DNA of 64,000 nt, taken from contig NC_007925.1 in assembly GCF_000013745.1 (NCBI RefSeq), positions 2,356,001 through 2,420,000 on the forward strand, written 5' to 3'. The position numbers and the translations under genes were made by a program. Below, in pieces: positions 1-8,128 of this stretch. A model generated the notes under the pieces. That model saw only the letters and a list, made by a program, of their open reading frames with translations, was not told where the DNA came from and ran no database searches. Numbering within the stretch: the first letter of the stretch is position 1; each line of letters opens with the position of its first letter. The DNA is from Rhodopseudomonas_A palustris_F. GTDB taxonomy: Bacteria > Pseudomonadota > Alphaproteobacteria > Rhizobiales > Xanthobacteraceae.

Positions 1-222
1 CCCGGCATTGACGTCGATGGTGACGCTGGGATCGGTGTAGGGGCCGGTGGTGTCGTACACCGGCAGGTTCGGTTCGCCGGCGCCGTCGCTGAGGATGATC
101 TCGCGCAACGGCACGCGCAGCTCCGGCGCTTCGTCGGGCGTCGCGAAGATCTTGCGCGAGGAGGGCAGCGGGCCGGTGGTCACAGCGGGCAGCGTGGTGT
201 CGGGATTGGACCGGATGTTCAT
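1..222 (-). CDS. thiC: Phosphomethylpyrimidine synthase ThiC, N-terminal part (runs off the left edge)
   Basis: Only the first 74 codons lie in the window. The translation starts MNIRSNPDTTLPAVTTGPLP and continues through SSRKIFATP, VPLREIILSDGAGEPNLPVY and TGPYTDPSVTIDVNAG, the typical N-terminal ThiC-associated segment. ThiC is a radical-SAM enzyme that converts aminoimidazole ribotide to hydroxymethylpyrimidine phosphate. The start is fixed by an AGGAGG ribosome binding site six bases before the ATG. It is the last gene of the minus-strand thiamine operon, 282 bases after thiE, with a dispersed repeat in the gap. The catalytic CX2CX4C region is outside the window. Confidence 0.93.
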   Translation of the reverse strand, partial: MNIRSNPDTTLPAVTTGPLPSSRKIFATPDEAPELRVPLREIILSDGAGEPNLPVYDTTGPYTDPSVTIDVNAG

Positions 223-348
223 GCTATCCTCCTGTTTGTGTTTTTATCGACGGCGTAGCGTTTCGGTGTCGGCATCGGGTGCAATCCCCCCGTCATTGCG
301 AGCCAAGTCGGCGCGGAGCAAGAAATCGGTTCCGCCGAACAGGCTTGG

Positions 349-485
349 TGTCCCGGGCGCAAAGCAGCGCGCTTCGCGCGGCTTTGCAGAACCGGGACCG
401 TTACGAAGACTGCCTCCGTAACGGCCCCGGCTCTGCAGCGCACCACGCCGCAAGGGCGGCGCGTTGCGCTGCGTCCGGGGCACGC
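349..485. repeat. Dispersed palindromic repeat, family A, copy 1
   Basis: The block begins GTGTCCCGGGCG, has an internal GGGACCGTTACG / CGTAACGGCCCCGG inverted pair and ends GTCCGGGGCACGC. Related copies lie at 5442-5580 and 42072-42198. It sits between thiE and thiC inside the thiamine operon, so it would be transcribed as a hairpin. A further repeat-like segment (CGTCATTGCGAGCC) lies just upstream from about 291. No ORF of its own is credible. Confidence 0.7.
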
Positions 486-504
486 TTTTCGGTTCGGTCG
501 TTCA

Positions 505-1113
505 TCATCCCGCCGCCGCGACATAATCCAGCCAGGCCCGCACCCTTGCGTCGGGGTCGGGGTTTTGCGTCACGTCGCTGACCACGGCGATGGAGTCCGC
601 GCCGGCTGCAAAAATCTCGTCGGCCTGTTCCAGCTTGATGCCGCCGATCGCCACCAGCGGAATGTTGCCGACGCGCTTTTTCCAGTCGCGGAGCTTCGGC
701 ACGCCCTGCGGCGCAAAGCGCATCGACTTCAGCGTGGTCGGAAAGATCGGCCCGAGCGCGATGTAGTCCGGCTCTGCCTTAAGCGCGGTTTCGAGTTCGG
801 CGTCGTCATGGGTCGAGAGCCCGAGCGTCAGCCCGGCCTTGCGGATTTCGCCAAGGTCGGCGTCGGCGAGGTCTTCCTGGCCGAGATGCAGATGCTGCGC
901 GCCGGCGACGATCGCGGCGCGCCAGTAATCGTTGATCACCAGCCGGGTCGTGGTGTTTTTCACCAGCGCCAGCGCGTCGGTGACCAGCTGCAGCGATTGC
1001 GCGTCGTCGAGCTCCTTGACCCGCAGCTGCAGCGTGCCGACGCCCTGCGCGGTCAGCCGCGCCACCCAGGCGAGGCTGTCGACCACCGGATAGAAGCGAT
1101 CAGGATACGGCAT
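505..1113 (-). CDS. thiE: Thiamine-phosphate synthase
   Basis: The 202-residue TIM-barrel protein condenses hydroxymethylpyrimidine diphosphate with the thiazole phosphate to thiamine monophosphate in the cytoplasm. Visible family marks are the early LQLRVKELD strand, NDYWRAA followed by HLGQEDL, the phosphate-binding LGPIFPTTLKS segment (residues ~120-130) and the VAIGGI / SIAVVSDV C-terminal strands. Length is normal for ThiE. Its start overlaps the end of thiG by 14 bases, indicating translational coupling. The start MPYPDRFYPVVDS fits the family's first barrel strand. Confidence 0.93.
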   Translation of the reverse strand: MPYPDRFYPVVDSLAWVARLTAQGVGTLQLRVKELDDAQSLQLVTDALALVKNTTTRLVINDYWRAAIVAGAQHLHLGQEDLADADLGEIRKAGLTLGLSTHDDAELETALKAEPDYIALGPIFPTTLKSMRFAPQGVPKLRDWKKRVGNIPLVAIGGIKLEQADEIFAAGADSIAVVSDVTQNPDPDARVRAWLDYVAAAG

Positions 1114-1882
1114 GCCAGAAGGGTGTCCCGATCACTGGAGTGGAGGGGGAAGCGAAGTCGCGGGCGTCCATCAGCCCGGACTCGTAGGCGATACGTCCGG
1201 CCTCGACCGCGAGCTTGAAGGCGCCGGCCATCGCCACCGAATCCGCCGCCTTGGCGATCGCGGTGTTGAGCAGCACGGCGTCGAAACCGAGTTCCAGCGC
1301 GGCCGCGGCGTGGCTCGGCGCGCCCAGCCCCGCATCGACGACCAGCGTGATGTCGGGCAGCCGGTCGCGCAGCAGCCGCAAGGCGTCGCGGTTGGTGATG
1401 CCGCGCGCGCTGCCGATCGGCGCCGCCCAAGGCATCACCACTTTGCAGCCGGCGTCGACCAGCCGCATCGCGACGCTGAGATCCTCGGTGCAATAGGGAA
1501 ACACCTCGAAGCCGTCATTGACTAGCTCGGTGGCGGCTTCGACTAAGCCAACCACATCGGGCTGCAGCGTGTCGTTATCGCCGATCACTTCGAGCTTGAT
1601 CCAGGAGGTGCCGAACAATTCGCGCGCCAGCCTGGCGGTGGTCACCGCCTCGCGCACGGTGCGGCAGCCCGCGGTGTTCGGCAGCACGGTGACGCCGAGT
1701 TCGCGGATCAGCGACCAGAACACGTCGCCGGCCTTGCCGCCGGCGGTCTCGCGACGCAGCGACACCGTAACGATCTCGGCGCCCGCGGCGCGGATCGCGT
1801 CCTGCATGATCGCCGGCGATTCATACAGCGCGCTGCCGATCAACAGCCGCGATGAGAATTCCTTGCCGCAGAAATTGACCAT
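1100..1882 (-). CDS. thiG: Thiazole synthase
   Basis: This 260-residue protein forms the thiazole phosphate from deoxyxylulose 5-phosphate, dehydroglycine and ThiS-thiocarboxylate. Seen in the sequence: the N-terminal SRLLIGSALYESP, TVSLRRE, LPNTAGCRT and the WIKLEVIGD segment with the lysine that forms the imine with the sugar phosphate. Further on are KVVMPWAAPIGSARGI and VDAGLGAPSHAA. It lies one base after the thiS stop and overlaps thiE, so the three are co-translated. Full length. Confidence 0.96.
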   Translation of the reverse strand: MVNFCGKEFSSRLLIGSALYESPAIMQDAIRAAGAEIVTVSLRRETAGGKAGDVFWSLIRELGVTVLPNTAGCRTVREAVTTARLARELFGTSWIKLEVIGDNDTLQPDVVGLVEAATELVNDGFEVFPYCTEDLSVAMRLVDAGCKVVMPWAAPIGSARGITNRDALRLLRDRLPDITLVVDAGLGAPSHAAAALELGFDAVLLNTAIAKAADSVAMAGAFKLAVEAGRIAYESGLMDARDFASPSTPVIGTPFWHAVS

Positions 1883-1883
1883 C

Positions 1884-2081
1884 TCAGCCTCCCTGGCGCG
1901 GGGTGATGATCTCGATCTCGTCGCCGCTGTTCAGCGGCGTCTCGGCCCATTTGGTGCGCGGCACCACTTCGAAATTCACCGCCACCGCGACGTGGCTGCC
2001 GGCGTAGTCGAGTTCGCTCAGCAGCGCGTCGACGCGGGCAGCGGCAACCTCGGCGTGCTCGCCATTGACGATCACACGCAT
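1884..2081 (-). CDS. thiS: Sulfur carrier protein ThiS
   Basis: The 65-residue ubiquitin-fold protein ends in the diagnostic Gly-Gly (TPRQGG), the C-terminus that is adenylated and thiocarboxylated to deliver sulfur to ThiG. The core includes MRVIVNGEH and VAVNFEVVPRTKW. Its start overlaps the 3' end of thiO by ten bases and it is followed directly by thiG, the usual order. Confidence 0.94.
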   Translation of the reverse strand: MRVIVNGEHAEVAAARVDALLSELDYAGSHVAVAVNFEVVPRTKWAETPLNSGDEIEIITPRQGG

Positions 2082-3112
2082 TGCATCACCTCGTTGTTGA
2101 TGACCCCGCGCTGCACATAGGCCAGCGTCATCTCGGCGAGCGCCGGCGACAGCAGGAAGCCGTGGCGATACAGGCCATTGACCGCGATGCGGCCGTTGCC
2201 GAGCGAGATCCGCGGCAGATTGTCCGGGAACGCCGGGCGCAGACCGGAACCGAATTCCAGAATCCGCGCCTCACCGAACGCCGGATGCAGCGCGTAGGCC
2301 GCGGTCAACAGTTCCAGCGCCGAGCGGACGCTGACGCCCTCGTCCTCGCTCTCGATGGTGGTGGCGCCGACCATGAACACGTTGTCGGGGCGCGGAATCA
2401 CATAGACCGGCCAGCGCGGATGCATCAGCCGCACCGGGCGCGACAATTGCACGTCCTTGGACTCGATAACGATCATCTCGCCCTTGACGCCGCGCAGTTC
2501 GGGGGCGGCATCGCGCGCGGACAGTCCGCGGCAATCGATCACCACGCCGTCGAGCTCGTCGGGATTCTGCGCCGACATGAAGTGAATAGTTCCGCCGGCC
2601 TCGATCAGCCGTTCGTGCAATTTGGCGAGCACCACGCGCGGCTCGACATGGCCTTCGTCGGCGAAGAACAGGCCTTCGCGGAAGCGGCCTTCCAGCGCCG
2701 GCTCCAGTTCGGCGACGCCCTTGGCGTCGAGCCGCTGATGCCCGGTGGTCAATTTGGCGAAGCGCTCGTAGTCGGCGCGGTCGCGCGGATGCGACACCAC
2801 CAAGGAGCCGTTGAACGGCGTCTCGGGGAATTCCTCGCGCCAGATATCGAGCGAGCGCATGCCGATCCGGCTGATCACCGGCTCGGCCGATTCGGCCTCG
2901 CACCACGGCGCCAGCATGCCGCCGGCCCAATGGCTGGTGGCCTGGGTCATTTCGGAATCGCCGCTCTCGTAGAGCGTCACGTCGCGTCCGGCGCGGGCCA
3001 GCATCAAGGCCTGCCAGGCCCCGGCAATGCCGGCGCCGATCACCGAAATCGGCGCATTTGTGCGGAGATCAACGGGCAACGGCCCGCGTTTAGACTGCGT
3101 GGTCTGGTACAT
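2072..3112 (-). CDS. thiO: Glycine oxidase ThiO (FAD-dependent)
   Basis: This 346-residue DAO-family oxidase makes the dehydroglycine used by ThiG. The Rossmann FAD motif VIGAGIAGAWQALMLARAG is near residues 24-42, and the C-terminal FAD-binding segment reads GLYRHGFLLSPALAEM. It is the first gene after the TPP riboswitch. Its Shine-Dalgarno (GACAGGG before the ATG) lies at the 3' edge of the aptamer, so thiamine pyrophosphate could block initiation directly. An alternative internal ATG is unlikely because the FAD motif must be included. Confidence 0.93.
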   Translation of the reverse strand: MYQTTQSKRGPLPVDLRTNAPISVIGAGIAGAWQALMLARAGRDVTLYESGDSEMTQATSHWAGGMLAPWCEAESAEPVISRIGMRSLDIWREEFPETPFNGSLVVSHPRDRADYERFAKLTTGHQRLDAKGVAELEPALEGRFREGLFFADEGHVEPRVVLAKLHERLIEAGGTIHFMSAQNPDELDGVVIDCRGLSARDAAPELRGVKGEMIVIESKDVQLSRPVRLMHPRWPVYVIPRPDNVFMVGATTIESEDEGVSVRSALELLTAAYALHPAFGEARILEFGSGLRPAFPDNLPRISLGNGRIAVNGLYRHGFLLSPALAEMTLAYVQRGVINNEVMQCV

Positions 3113-3115
3113 CCC

Positions 3116-3235
3116 TGTCCCTTCGCCGGCATGACCCGGATCAGGTTCAAAGGGTCACCGCGCCCTGGTGATTCGCTCCATGCGAATGCCAGCAAGCGGT
3201 ATCTCAGCTCCTCGTCGGAGCCCCCCTCGGAACAG
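3116..3235 (-). promoter_or_regulatory. TPP riboswitch (THI element) upstream of thiO
   Basis: Reading the minus strand, the conserved CTGAGATACCGC block lies around 3196-3207 and the second pyrophosphate-sensor block GAACCTGATCCGGGTCATGC around 3130-3149. They are separated by a variable stem. The 3' strand GGCGAAGGGACAGGG pairs with the 5' side and runs into the thiO ribosome binding site. These two blocks are diagnostic of the thi-box aptamer that binds thiamine pyrophosphate. Position directly before a thiamine operon supports the call. The proximity of the SD suggests translational control; no obvious T-rich terminator is seen. Confidence 0.96.
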
Positions 3236-3406
3236 CCCGCAATGTAGGCCGATAGCGCGCGGTGTCAACGCGCCTTTGCCGAGGACGAGGGGATCGCGCG
3301 ACGCTCCGCCGTGGAACCGGGCTGGCGCGAGTCAAAATTGTCGCACGTCCGGAACATGCGCGCGCGGTGGTCGTTTCGATTGGACCGTTCCAACAGGGAG
3401 AGACAC

Positions 3407-3970
3407 ATGTTCGCGAAATCCATCACCGCCGGCCTGCTCGGCACCGCTTTGCTGGCGTCCGCCGCGGTCGCGCAGACGCCGAGCGCCACCACCACCGCGC
3501 CCAGCGCGTCTGCGACGTCGGCCTCCAGCATGTCGCATCAGGGCCAATGGCGCAGCTCGAAGCTGATCGGTATCAACGTCTACAACAGCAACAACGAGAG
3601 CCTCGGCGAAATCAGCGAATTGCTGGTCGATCAGTCCGGCAAGATCCAGGCCGCGGTGATCGGCGTCGGCGGCTTCCTCGGCATGGGCGAGCGCAACATC
3701 GCGATCCCGTTCGAGAAGATCAAGTGGGTGAATGAGCCGCTGCGCAGCGCCGCCGCCAACCGCCCGGCCGGCAGCGCCGCTACCGGCGACGCCGCGAGCG
3801 GCACGGCCGCCAGCGGCACCGGCACGGCGTCGTCCACCACCACCGGCTCCTCGGCTTCCGGCTCGTCGGCGTCCAGCACGAGCGACAAGCAGTGGTATCC
3901 CGATCATGCGGTGTTCAACGCCAGCAAGGACGAACTGAAGGCGATGCCGGAGTTCAAGTACTCGACCTGA
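3407..3970 (+). CDS. Exported PRC-barrel domain protein
   Basis: The 187-residue protein has a Sec signal peptide (MFAKSITAGLLGTALLASAAVAQ). A low-complexity Thr/Ser/Ala linker follows, then one PRC-barrel domain at about residues 45-110 with VYNSNNESLGEISELLVD and AVIGVGGFLGMGERNIAIPF. The tail is another Ala/Ser/Thr/Gly-rich stretch ending VFNASKDELKAMPEFKYST. Such periplasmic PRC-barrel proteins are common in this family of bacteria; their function is unknown. The start at 3407 has GGGAGAG eight bases upstream; in-frame codons further upstream would precede the signal peptide. An intrinsic terminator follows the stop. Confidence 0.85.
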   Translation: MFAKSITAGLLGTALLASAAVAQTPSATTTAPSASATSASSMSHQGQWRSSKLIGINVYNSNNESLGEISELLVDQSGKIQAAVIGVGGFLGMGERNIAIPFEKIKWVNEPLRSAAANRPAGSAATGDAASGTAASGTGTASSTTTGSSASGSSASSTSDKQWYPDHAVFNASKDELKAMPEFKYST

Positions 3971-3994
3971 TCGCGCGCTATCAGTAATGTTACC

Positions 3995-4026
3995 AGGCCG
4001 GGCGGCTATGCTGCCCGGCCTTTTTC
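3995..4026 (+). terminator. Rho-independent terminator after the PRC-barrel gene
   Basis: A perfect 8-bp stem GGCCGGGC / GCCCGGCC (3996-4003 and 4013-4020) with a nine-base loop is followed at once by five T residues. It lies 25 bases after the stop codon. Confidence 0.9.
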
Positions 4027-4057
4027 GTGCATGCGTTAAGCAGAACGAAGCGACAGC

Positions 4058-5428
4058 ATGTCAGCTTCGCAGGAAACGCAAAAGGGCAGCGGCATGACGG
4101 AACTGGCGACGGCGGCCGAACGGCCGCACCGCATCGTGGTGGCCGGCGGCGGTGCCGGCGGGCTCGAGCTGGTCACCAAGCTCGGCGATACGCTGGGCAA
4201 GCAGGGCCTCGCCAAGGTGACCCTGGTGGAGCGCTCGCGCACCCATCTGTGGAAGCCGCTGCTGCATTCGGTGGCGGCCGGCAGCCTGCGTCGCTCGCAG
4301 CACGAGTTGAACTATCTGGCGCAGGCGCATTGGCACAATTTCGTCTATCGCTACGGCGAGGTGGTCGGGCTCGACCGCGCCGAGAAGCAATTGAAGCTGG
4401 CGGCGATGTTCGACGAGGAGGGCCGCGAGATCACGCCGGCCTCGTCGGTGCCCTACGACACGCTGATCATGGCGATCGGCAGCGTCACCAATGATTTCGG
4501 CACCCCGGGCGCCGCCGAATTCGCGGTGCCGCTGGAAACCCCCGAGCAGGCCAGCCGCTTCAACCGCCGCATCGTCAACGCCTGCCTGCGCGCCAATGCG
4601 CAGCCGGATGGGCCGCGGCCCGGGCAGTTGCACATCGCCATCATCGGCGCCGGCGCCACCGGCACCGAGCTTGCCGCCGAACTGCACCACACCGTGCGCG
4701 ACGTGGTCGGCTACGGCATGGACCGCATCGATCCGTCGCGCGACATCCACATCGTGCTGATCGAGGCGGGTCCGCGCATTCTGCCGGCGCTGCCGGAGCG
4801 GATCTCGATCGCCACCAAGGATCTGTTGAGCGAACTCGGCGTCGAGGTGCGCGCCAACGCCCGCGTCGCCGAGGTGCGCGCCGACGGCGTGGTGCTGTCG
4901 AGCGGCGAGATGATCCCGTCCGAACTGGTGGTGTGGTCGGCCGGGGTCAAGGCGCCGGATTTTCTCGCCGACCTCGACGGGCTGGAGACCAACCGGATCA
5001 ATCAACTCGTCGTCAATCCGACGCTGCAGACCACCCGCGATCCGCAGATCTTCGCGATCGGCGATTGCGCCTCATGCCCGCGCCCGGGCCATGACGCGCC
5101 GGTGCCGCCGCGGGCGCAAGCGGCGCACCAGATGGCGACCCACATCATCCGCAACATCGCGCCGATCATGGCGGGGCAGCCGGTCCCGCCGTTCGAGTAT
5201 CGCGATTTCGGCTCGCTGGTGTCGCTCGGCAAGTACTCCGCGGTCGGCAATCTGATGGGCTATGCGATCGGCCGCAGCATGTTCATCGAGGGCATGTTCG
5301 CACGCCTGATGTATCGCTCGCTGTACAAGATGCACGAAGCGGCGCTGCACGGCCGCTCCACGGTGTTCTGGCGGGCGATGCTGTCGACCATCTCGCAGCG
5401 CCCGACGCCGAGCGTCAAGCTGCATTGA
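4058..5428 (+). CDS. ndh: Type II NADH dehydrogenase (NDH-2 family)
   Basis: This single-subunit flavoprotein passes electrons from NADH to the quinone pool without pumping protons. The first dinucleotide-binding motif VVAGGGAGGLELVTKLGD begins near residue 27, followed by ERSRTHLWKPLLH. The second Rossmann motif is IAIIGAGATGTELAAELHH, and the C-terminal FAD motif is FAIGDCAS. The C-terminal SLYKMHEAALHG region is the membrane-associating part typical of NDH-2. The start could be 4058 or the in-frame ATG at 4094 (MTELATAAERPHR); neither has a strong SD. Monocistronic; the preceding terminator isolates it. Confidence 0.9.
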   Translation: MSASQETQKGSGMTELATAAERPHRIVVAGGGAGGLELVTKLGDTLGKQGLAKVTLVERSRTHLWKPLLHSVAAGSLRRSQHELNYLAQAHWHNFVYRYGEVVGLDRAEKQLKLAAMFDEEGREITPASSVPYDTLIMAIGSVTNDFGTPGAAEFAVPLETPEQASRFNRRIVNACLRANAQPDGPRPGQLHIAIIGAGATGTELAAELHHTVRDVVGYGMDRIDPSRDIHIVLIEAGPRILPALPERISIATKDLLSELGVEVRANARVAEVRADGVVLSSGEMIPSELVVWSAGVKAPDFLADLDGLETNRINQLVVNPTLQTTRDPQIFAIGDCASCPRPGHDAPVPPRAQAAHQMATHIIRNIAPIMAGQPVPPFEYRDFGSLVSLGKYSAVGNLMGYAIGRSMFIEGMFARLMYRSLYKMHEAALHGRSTVFWRAMLSTISQRPTPSVKLH

Positions 5429-5441
5429 GGGCTGCTTAGTC

Positions 5442-5580
5442 GTGTCCCGGACGCTGAGCAGCGCTCTTGCGCTGCGATGCGAGCCGGGACCGTCTCAAGC
5501 GCGTCGTTCCGCGACGGCCCCGGCTCTGCAGCGCAACACGCCGCAAGCGCGGCGCGCTGCGCTTTCGTCCGGGGCACGCT
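5442..5580. repeat. Dispersed palindromic repeat, family A, copy 2
   Basis: GTGTCCCGGACGC at the left, GGCCCCGGCTCTGCAGCGC in the middle and GTCCGGGGCACGC at the right match copy 1 (349-485) closely, including the GCAACACGCCGCAAG segment (copy 1: GCACCACGCCGCAAG). It lies in the 412-base gene-free stretch between ndh and the DUF4403 gene. Confidence 0.7.
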
Positions 5581-5696
5581 TGCGATATTGCGCTTCGCAA
5601 TATCGTAGCATCGTGGAATGAGTTGAGCTGTTCGCGAAACCCATTCGACCACCGGCCGCAAGTGCCACGTGAGTAGTCCGGCACGTCGCTCACCCC

Positions 5697-5787
5697 GGTC
5701 ATGGCCGGGCTTGTCCCGGCCATCCACGGAAATAGGCATGGCGTCGCTGGTGGGCGTGGATGGCCGCGACGAGCGCGGCCATGACGC
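5697..5787. repeat. Imperfect inverted repeat, second family in the ndh/DUF4403 gap
   Basis: The left half GGTCATGGCCGGGC...GGCCATCCACG is mirrored by CGTGGATGGCCGCG...GCGGCCATGACGC. Both halves also have internal dyads (GGCCGGGCTTGTCCCGGCC). It is a REP/BIME-like palindrome between two genes that converge on the gap. The rest of 5581-5840 shows no further feature. Confidence 0.55.
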
Positions 5788-5840
5788 GGAGAGGGCGGCG
5801 CAGCCTCCGAGACGCCACCCGCGCGGAACGACCGATTAGC

Positions 5841-7382
5841 TCACAGCTTCGGCAGCGCGGTCACGGTGACGTTCAAAAAGCCGTCGGCGGCGGCGGTGAC
5901 GCGCAGCGTGGTGGAGTCGAAGGAAAGCGCGGTCAGCCGCAGGCTGTCGATCTCCGAGGCCACCCGGACGCCTTCCTCGTTGAGATGGTAGTCGGCGATC
6001 ATCGCGGCGATCCGGCGCTGCAGATTGCTGGCGAACGGCTTCAGATCGAGCACCGCGCGATCGGCCAGCGCCTGCTGCAACAACGGCATCGCGGCGCGGG
6101 TGGCGCCGCCGAGCAGCCCGAACGCCGCCTCGGATTCCACCGCGAGTTCGAGATCGGCAAGCCGCAGCGTCTGCTTCTCGGAATCGAGCACCGGCTTGCC
6201 CCAGATGTACACCGTGGCGTCGCCGCCGAAGCCGAAGAAACTCCTCTTCTCCTTGGCGTTGACCAGGAGGGCGATCAGCAGCCGATCGCCCGAGGCCTTG
6301 ACCGAGGCGTGCTTGACGGTGACTTCGACGGCGCCGGAGCCGTCTTCGGGGAAGGTCTTGTTGGTGAGCTGGGTCTCCAGGATGCGGTCGATCTCGGTGA
6401 ACGGCGTGTCGATCGGCACCGCGATCGAGACGCCCGCGGCCTCCGCCGGCACGATGCCGAGCGCCGCCGGAAACGGGCAGTCCGGCTTGGTCTGCGCCGC
6501 GGTCACCCGGGTCTCGGCTTCGATGCCGAGCGTCAGCGTCACCGCGCTGCCGTCGACTTTGGGCTGCGCCGCCAGCGCGCGAGTGGGGCGCAATTCCAGC
6601 CACAGTCCCTGCACCGCGATGCCCTGCAGCGGGATCGAGCGGCACATCCGGCCCCATTCGCGCCGCGCGTTCTGCTCCAGCGTCGAATCGTTGCGGATCC
6701 GCTGCTGCAACGAGGCGAGCTGCTCGTTGACCGCCTTGTCGATCATCGGCTTGACCTGCGCCGGCACGTTGACGCGCATCCCGGCGACCGCGACCGAGCT
6801 GTCGCCGAGCGAGACTTGCGCGGTGAGGTTCGGCTCGACCCGCCAGTTCGGCGTGATGGTCGGCCGCGCCGCCATCATGATGGCGCCCTTGATGTCGGCG
6901 TTGGCGTGGAAGTTCTTGATGTTGACGCCGATCTGCGCCGCGGCCTTGCCGCCGAGCAGCTTGCCGAGCACGTCGTTGACCGCGCCCTTGGCGTTGCCGT
7001 TGAGCGCGCCCTTCACCGCCAGCGAGCCGTTGATCGGCGCCGCCAGCCCGAGCTGGTTCTGCGAACCGGCGGCGGTGATCGCGCCGCGCGCCGCGGTCCA
7101 GTTGATGTCGGCGTCCTGCAGCAGCTGCGGCATCGGGTTGGGGGCCTTGCCGGCGAAGTTGCGCGGCGCGGCGCGCTCGGCGACGTCGCGGATCGCGCTC
7201 AGCGTGATCGACATCGGCACCACGATGCTCGAGGTCCGCGCCGCGGGCAGTGCCGGCAGCGGCGCCAGCGGCGGCGCCTTGGTCGCCACCACGCGCGGCG
7301 ACAGCATGTCGAATGCCTTCAGGCCGACGACGAACGACACGGCCAGCACGGCGACCGTGAGCAGGATAGGTTTCAGACGCAT
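5841..7382 (-). CDS. DUF4403 family protein, membrane-anchored
   Basis: The 513-residue protein starts with a short cytoplasmic MRLKPILL and one hydrophobic anchor or uncleaved signal (TVAVLAVSFVVGLKAF). A long beta-rich exported domain follows with internal similarity between halves, e.g. the PNWRVEPNLTAQVSLG and VAVPIDTPFTEIDRIL segments and a DRLLIALLVNAKEKRSFFG stretch. The overall length and pattern match DUF4403 proteins of alphaproteobacteria, whose function is unknown. The start is placed at 7382 because the upstream in-frame extension (to 7433) has no anchor features. It is transcribed alone. Confidence 0.7.
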   Translation of the reverse strand: MRLKPILLTVAVLAVSFVVGLKAFDMLSPRVVATKAPPLAPLPALPAARTSSIVVPMSITLSAIRDVAERAAPRNFAGKAPNPMPQLLQDADINWTAARGAITAAGSQNQLGLAAPINGSLAVKGALNGNAKGAVNDVLGKLLGGKAAAQIGVNIKNFHANADIKGAIMMAARPTITPNWRVEPNLTAQVSLGDSSVAVAGMRVNVPAQVKPMIDKAVNEQLASLQQRIRNDSTLEQNARREWGRMCRSIPLQGIAVQGLWLELRPTRALAAQPKVDGSAVTLTLGIEAETRVTAAQTKPDCPFPAALGIVPAEAAGVSIAVPIDTPFTEIDRILETQLTNKTFPEDGSGAVEVTVKHASVKASGDRLLIALLVNAKEKRSFFGFGGDATVYIWGKPVLDSEKQTLRLADLELAVESEAAFGLLGGATRAAMPLLQQALADRAVLDLKPFASNLQRRIAAMIADYHLNEEGVRVASEIDSLRLTALSFDSTTLRVTAAADGFLNVTVTALPKL

Positions 7383-7583
7383 GGGGACCCCGGGGATTGA
7401 GCTTGGCGAGTCTACAGCCGGAGGGCGAGACACGCCAGCGGCGCGGGGCTAAGGCAGTGCCGCGTCAAAGTGAAGAGAAAGCCATGACGCGGTCGCATGA
7501 TCAACGATTACGTCGCCAATGTGGCGACGCGGCGTCGCGCTCGGTTCGAGGCTCGGTCCAACACCAGGGCGGCCGGCGCGCGA

Positions 7584-7943
7584 TTACAACTGGATCAGTT
7601 GATCCGGGACGCAGCCGATGCGACCGCCACCCCTGATCGCCCACAGCTCGCACACGCTGTCGGCGTTGGTCCGGCCCTCGACCACGATGCACTGATCGGG
7701 CGACAGGAACATCCGGCAGGTTTCGCACCTCTTGAAGGAATTGACCCTCGCCACGTGGTGGACGTCGTGTTTGGCCGCCTTCTTCGGGATCAGCTGCGAG
7801 CAGCCGATTTGACCCGCGCCCGGCTGCGCCGCCGCGGCGCTCACAGCAAGGCCGAGACAGGCCGCGCCGGCGGCGAAGCCGGCGCCCGTCAAGATCTTGC
7901 GGCGCGACAATTGCGTTGCCGATTGTTGCTTGTGATGATCCAT
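7584..7943 (-). CDS. High-potential iron-sulfur protein (HiPIP), Tat-exported
   Basis: This 119-residue protein carries a twin-arginine signal (SRRKILTGAGFAAGAACLG) and a short mature domain. Its four cysteines have the order CETC, then QCIVVEG, then VCELWA. The spacing C-x2-C-x8-C-x12-C and the QC-VVEG / C--WA pattern match HiPIPs, small [4Fe-4S] electron carriers of purple bacteria. The central loop is shorter than in photosynthetic HiPIPs, nearer the small HiPIPs linked to iron or sulfur oxidation. An AAGGAG ribosome binding site precedes the ATG. Partner oxidoreductases are not adjacent. Two additional cysteines (IGCSQL near the mature N-terminus and IGCVPD near the C-terminus) are unusual. 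Confidence 0.75.
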   Translation of the reverse strand: MDHHKQQSATQLSRRKILTGAGFAAGAACLGLAVSAAAAQPGAGQIGCSQLIPKKAAKHDVHHVARVNSFKRCETCRMFLSPDQCIVVEGRTNADSVCELWAIRGGGRIGCVPDQLIQL

Positions 7944-8128
7944 CGGACCGCTCCTTCGCTTCGCGCCGGAGTACGACGTCGCGCGACAACTCGGCCGGTC
8001 ATTAGCAGAGTTCAGCTGACAGTTAGCTGACAGGCGTGGCGATGGATGCAAACGCGCGATGGCCGGGCGAGCCGGCCATCGAAGTCTGGTATCAGCTCGG
8101 CGCCAGGCGCGGCGCCGCCGGCGTGCGA

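Noticed and set aside
5760..7400. Plus-strand 546-residue protein over the DUF4403 gene
   Set aside because: Arg/His/Asp-rich composition is typical of antisense frames in GC-rich DNA; the minus strand has a coherent anchored protein.
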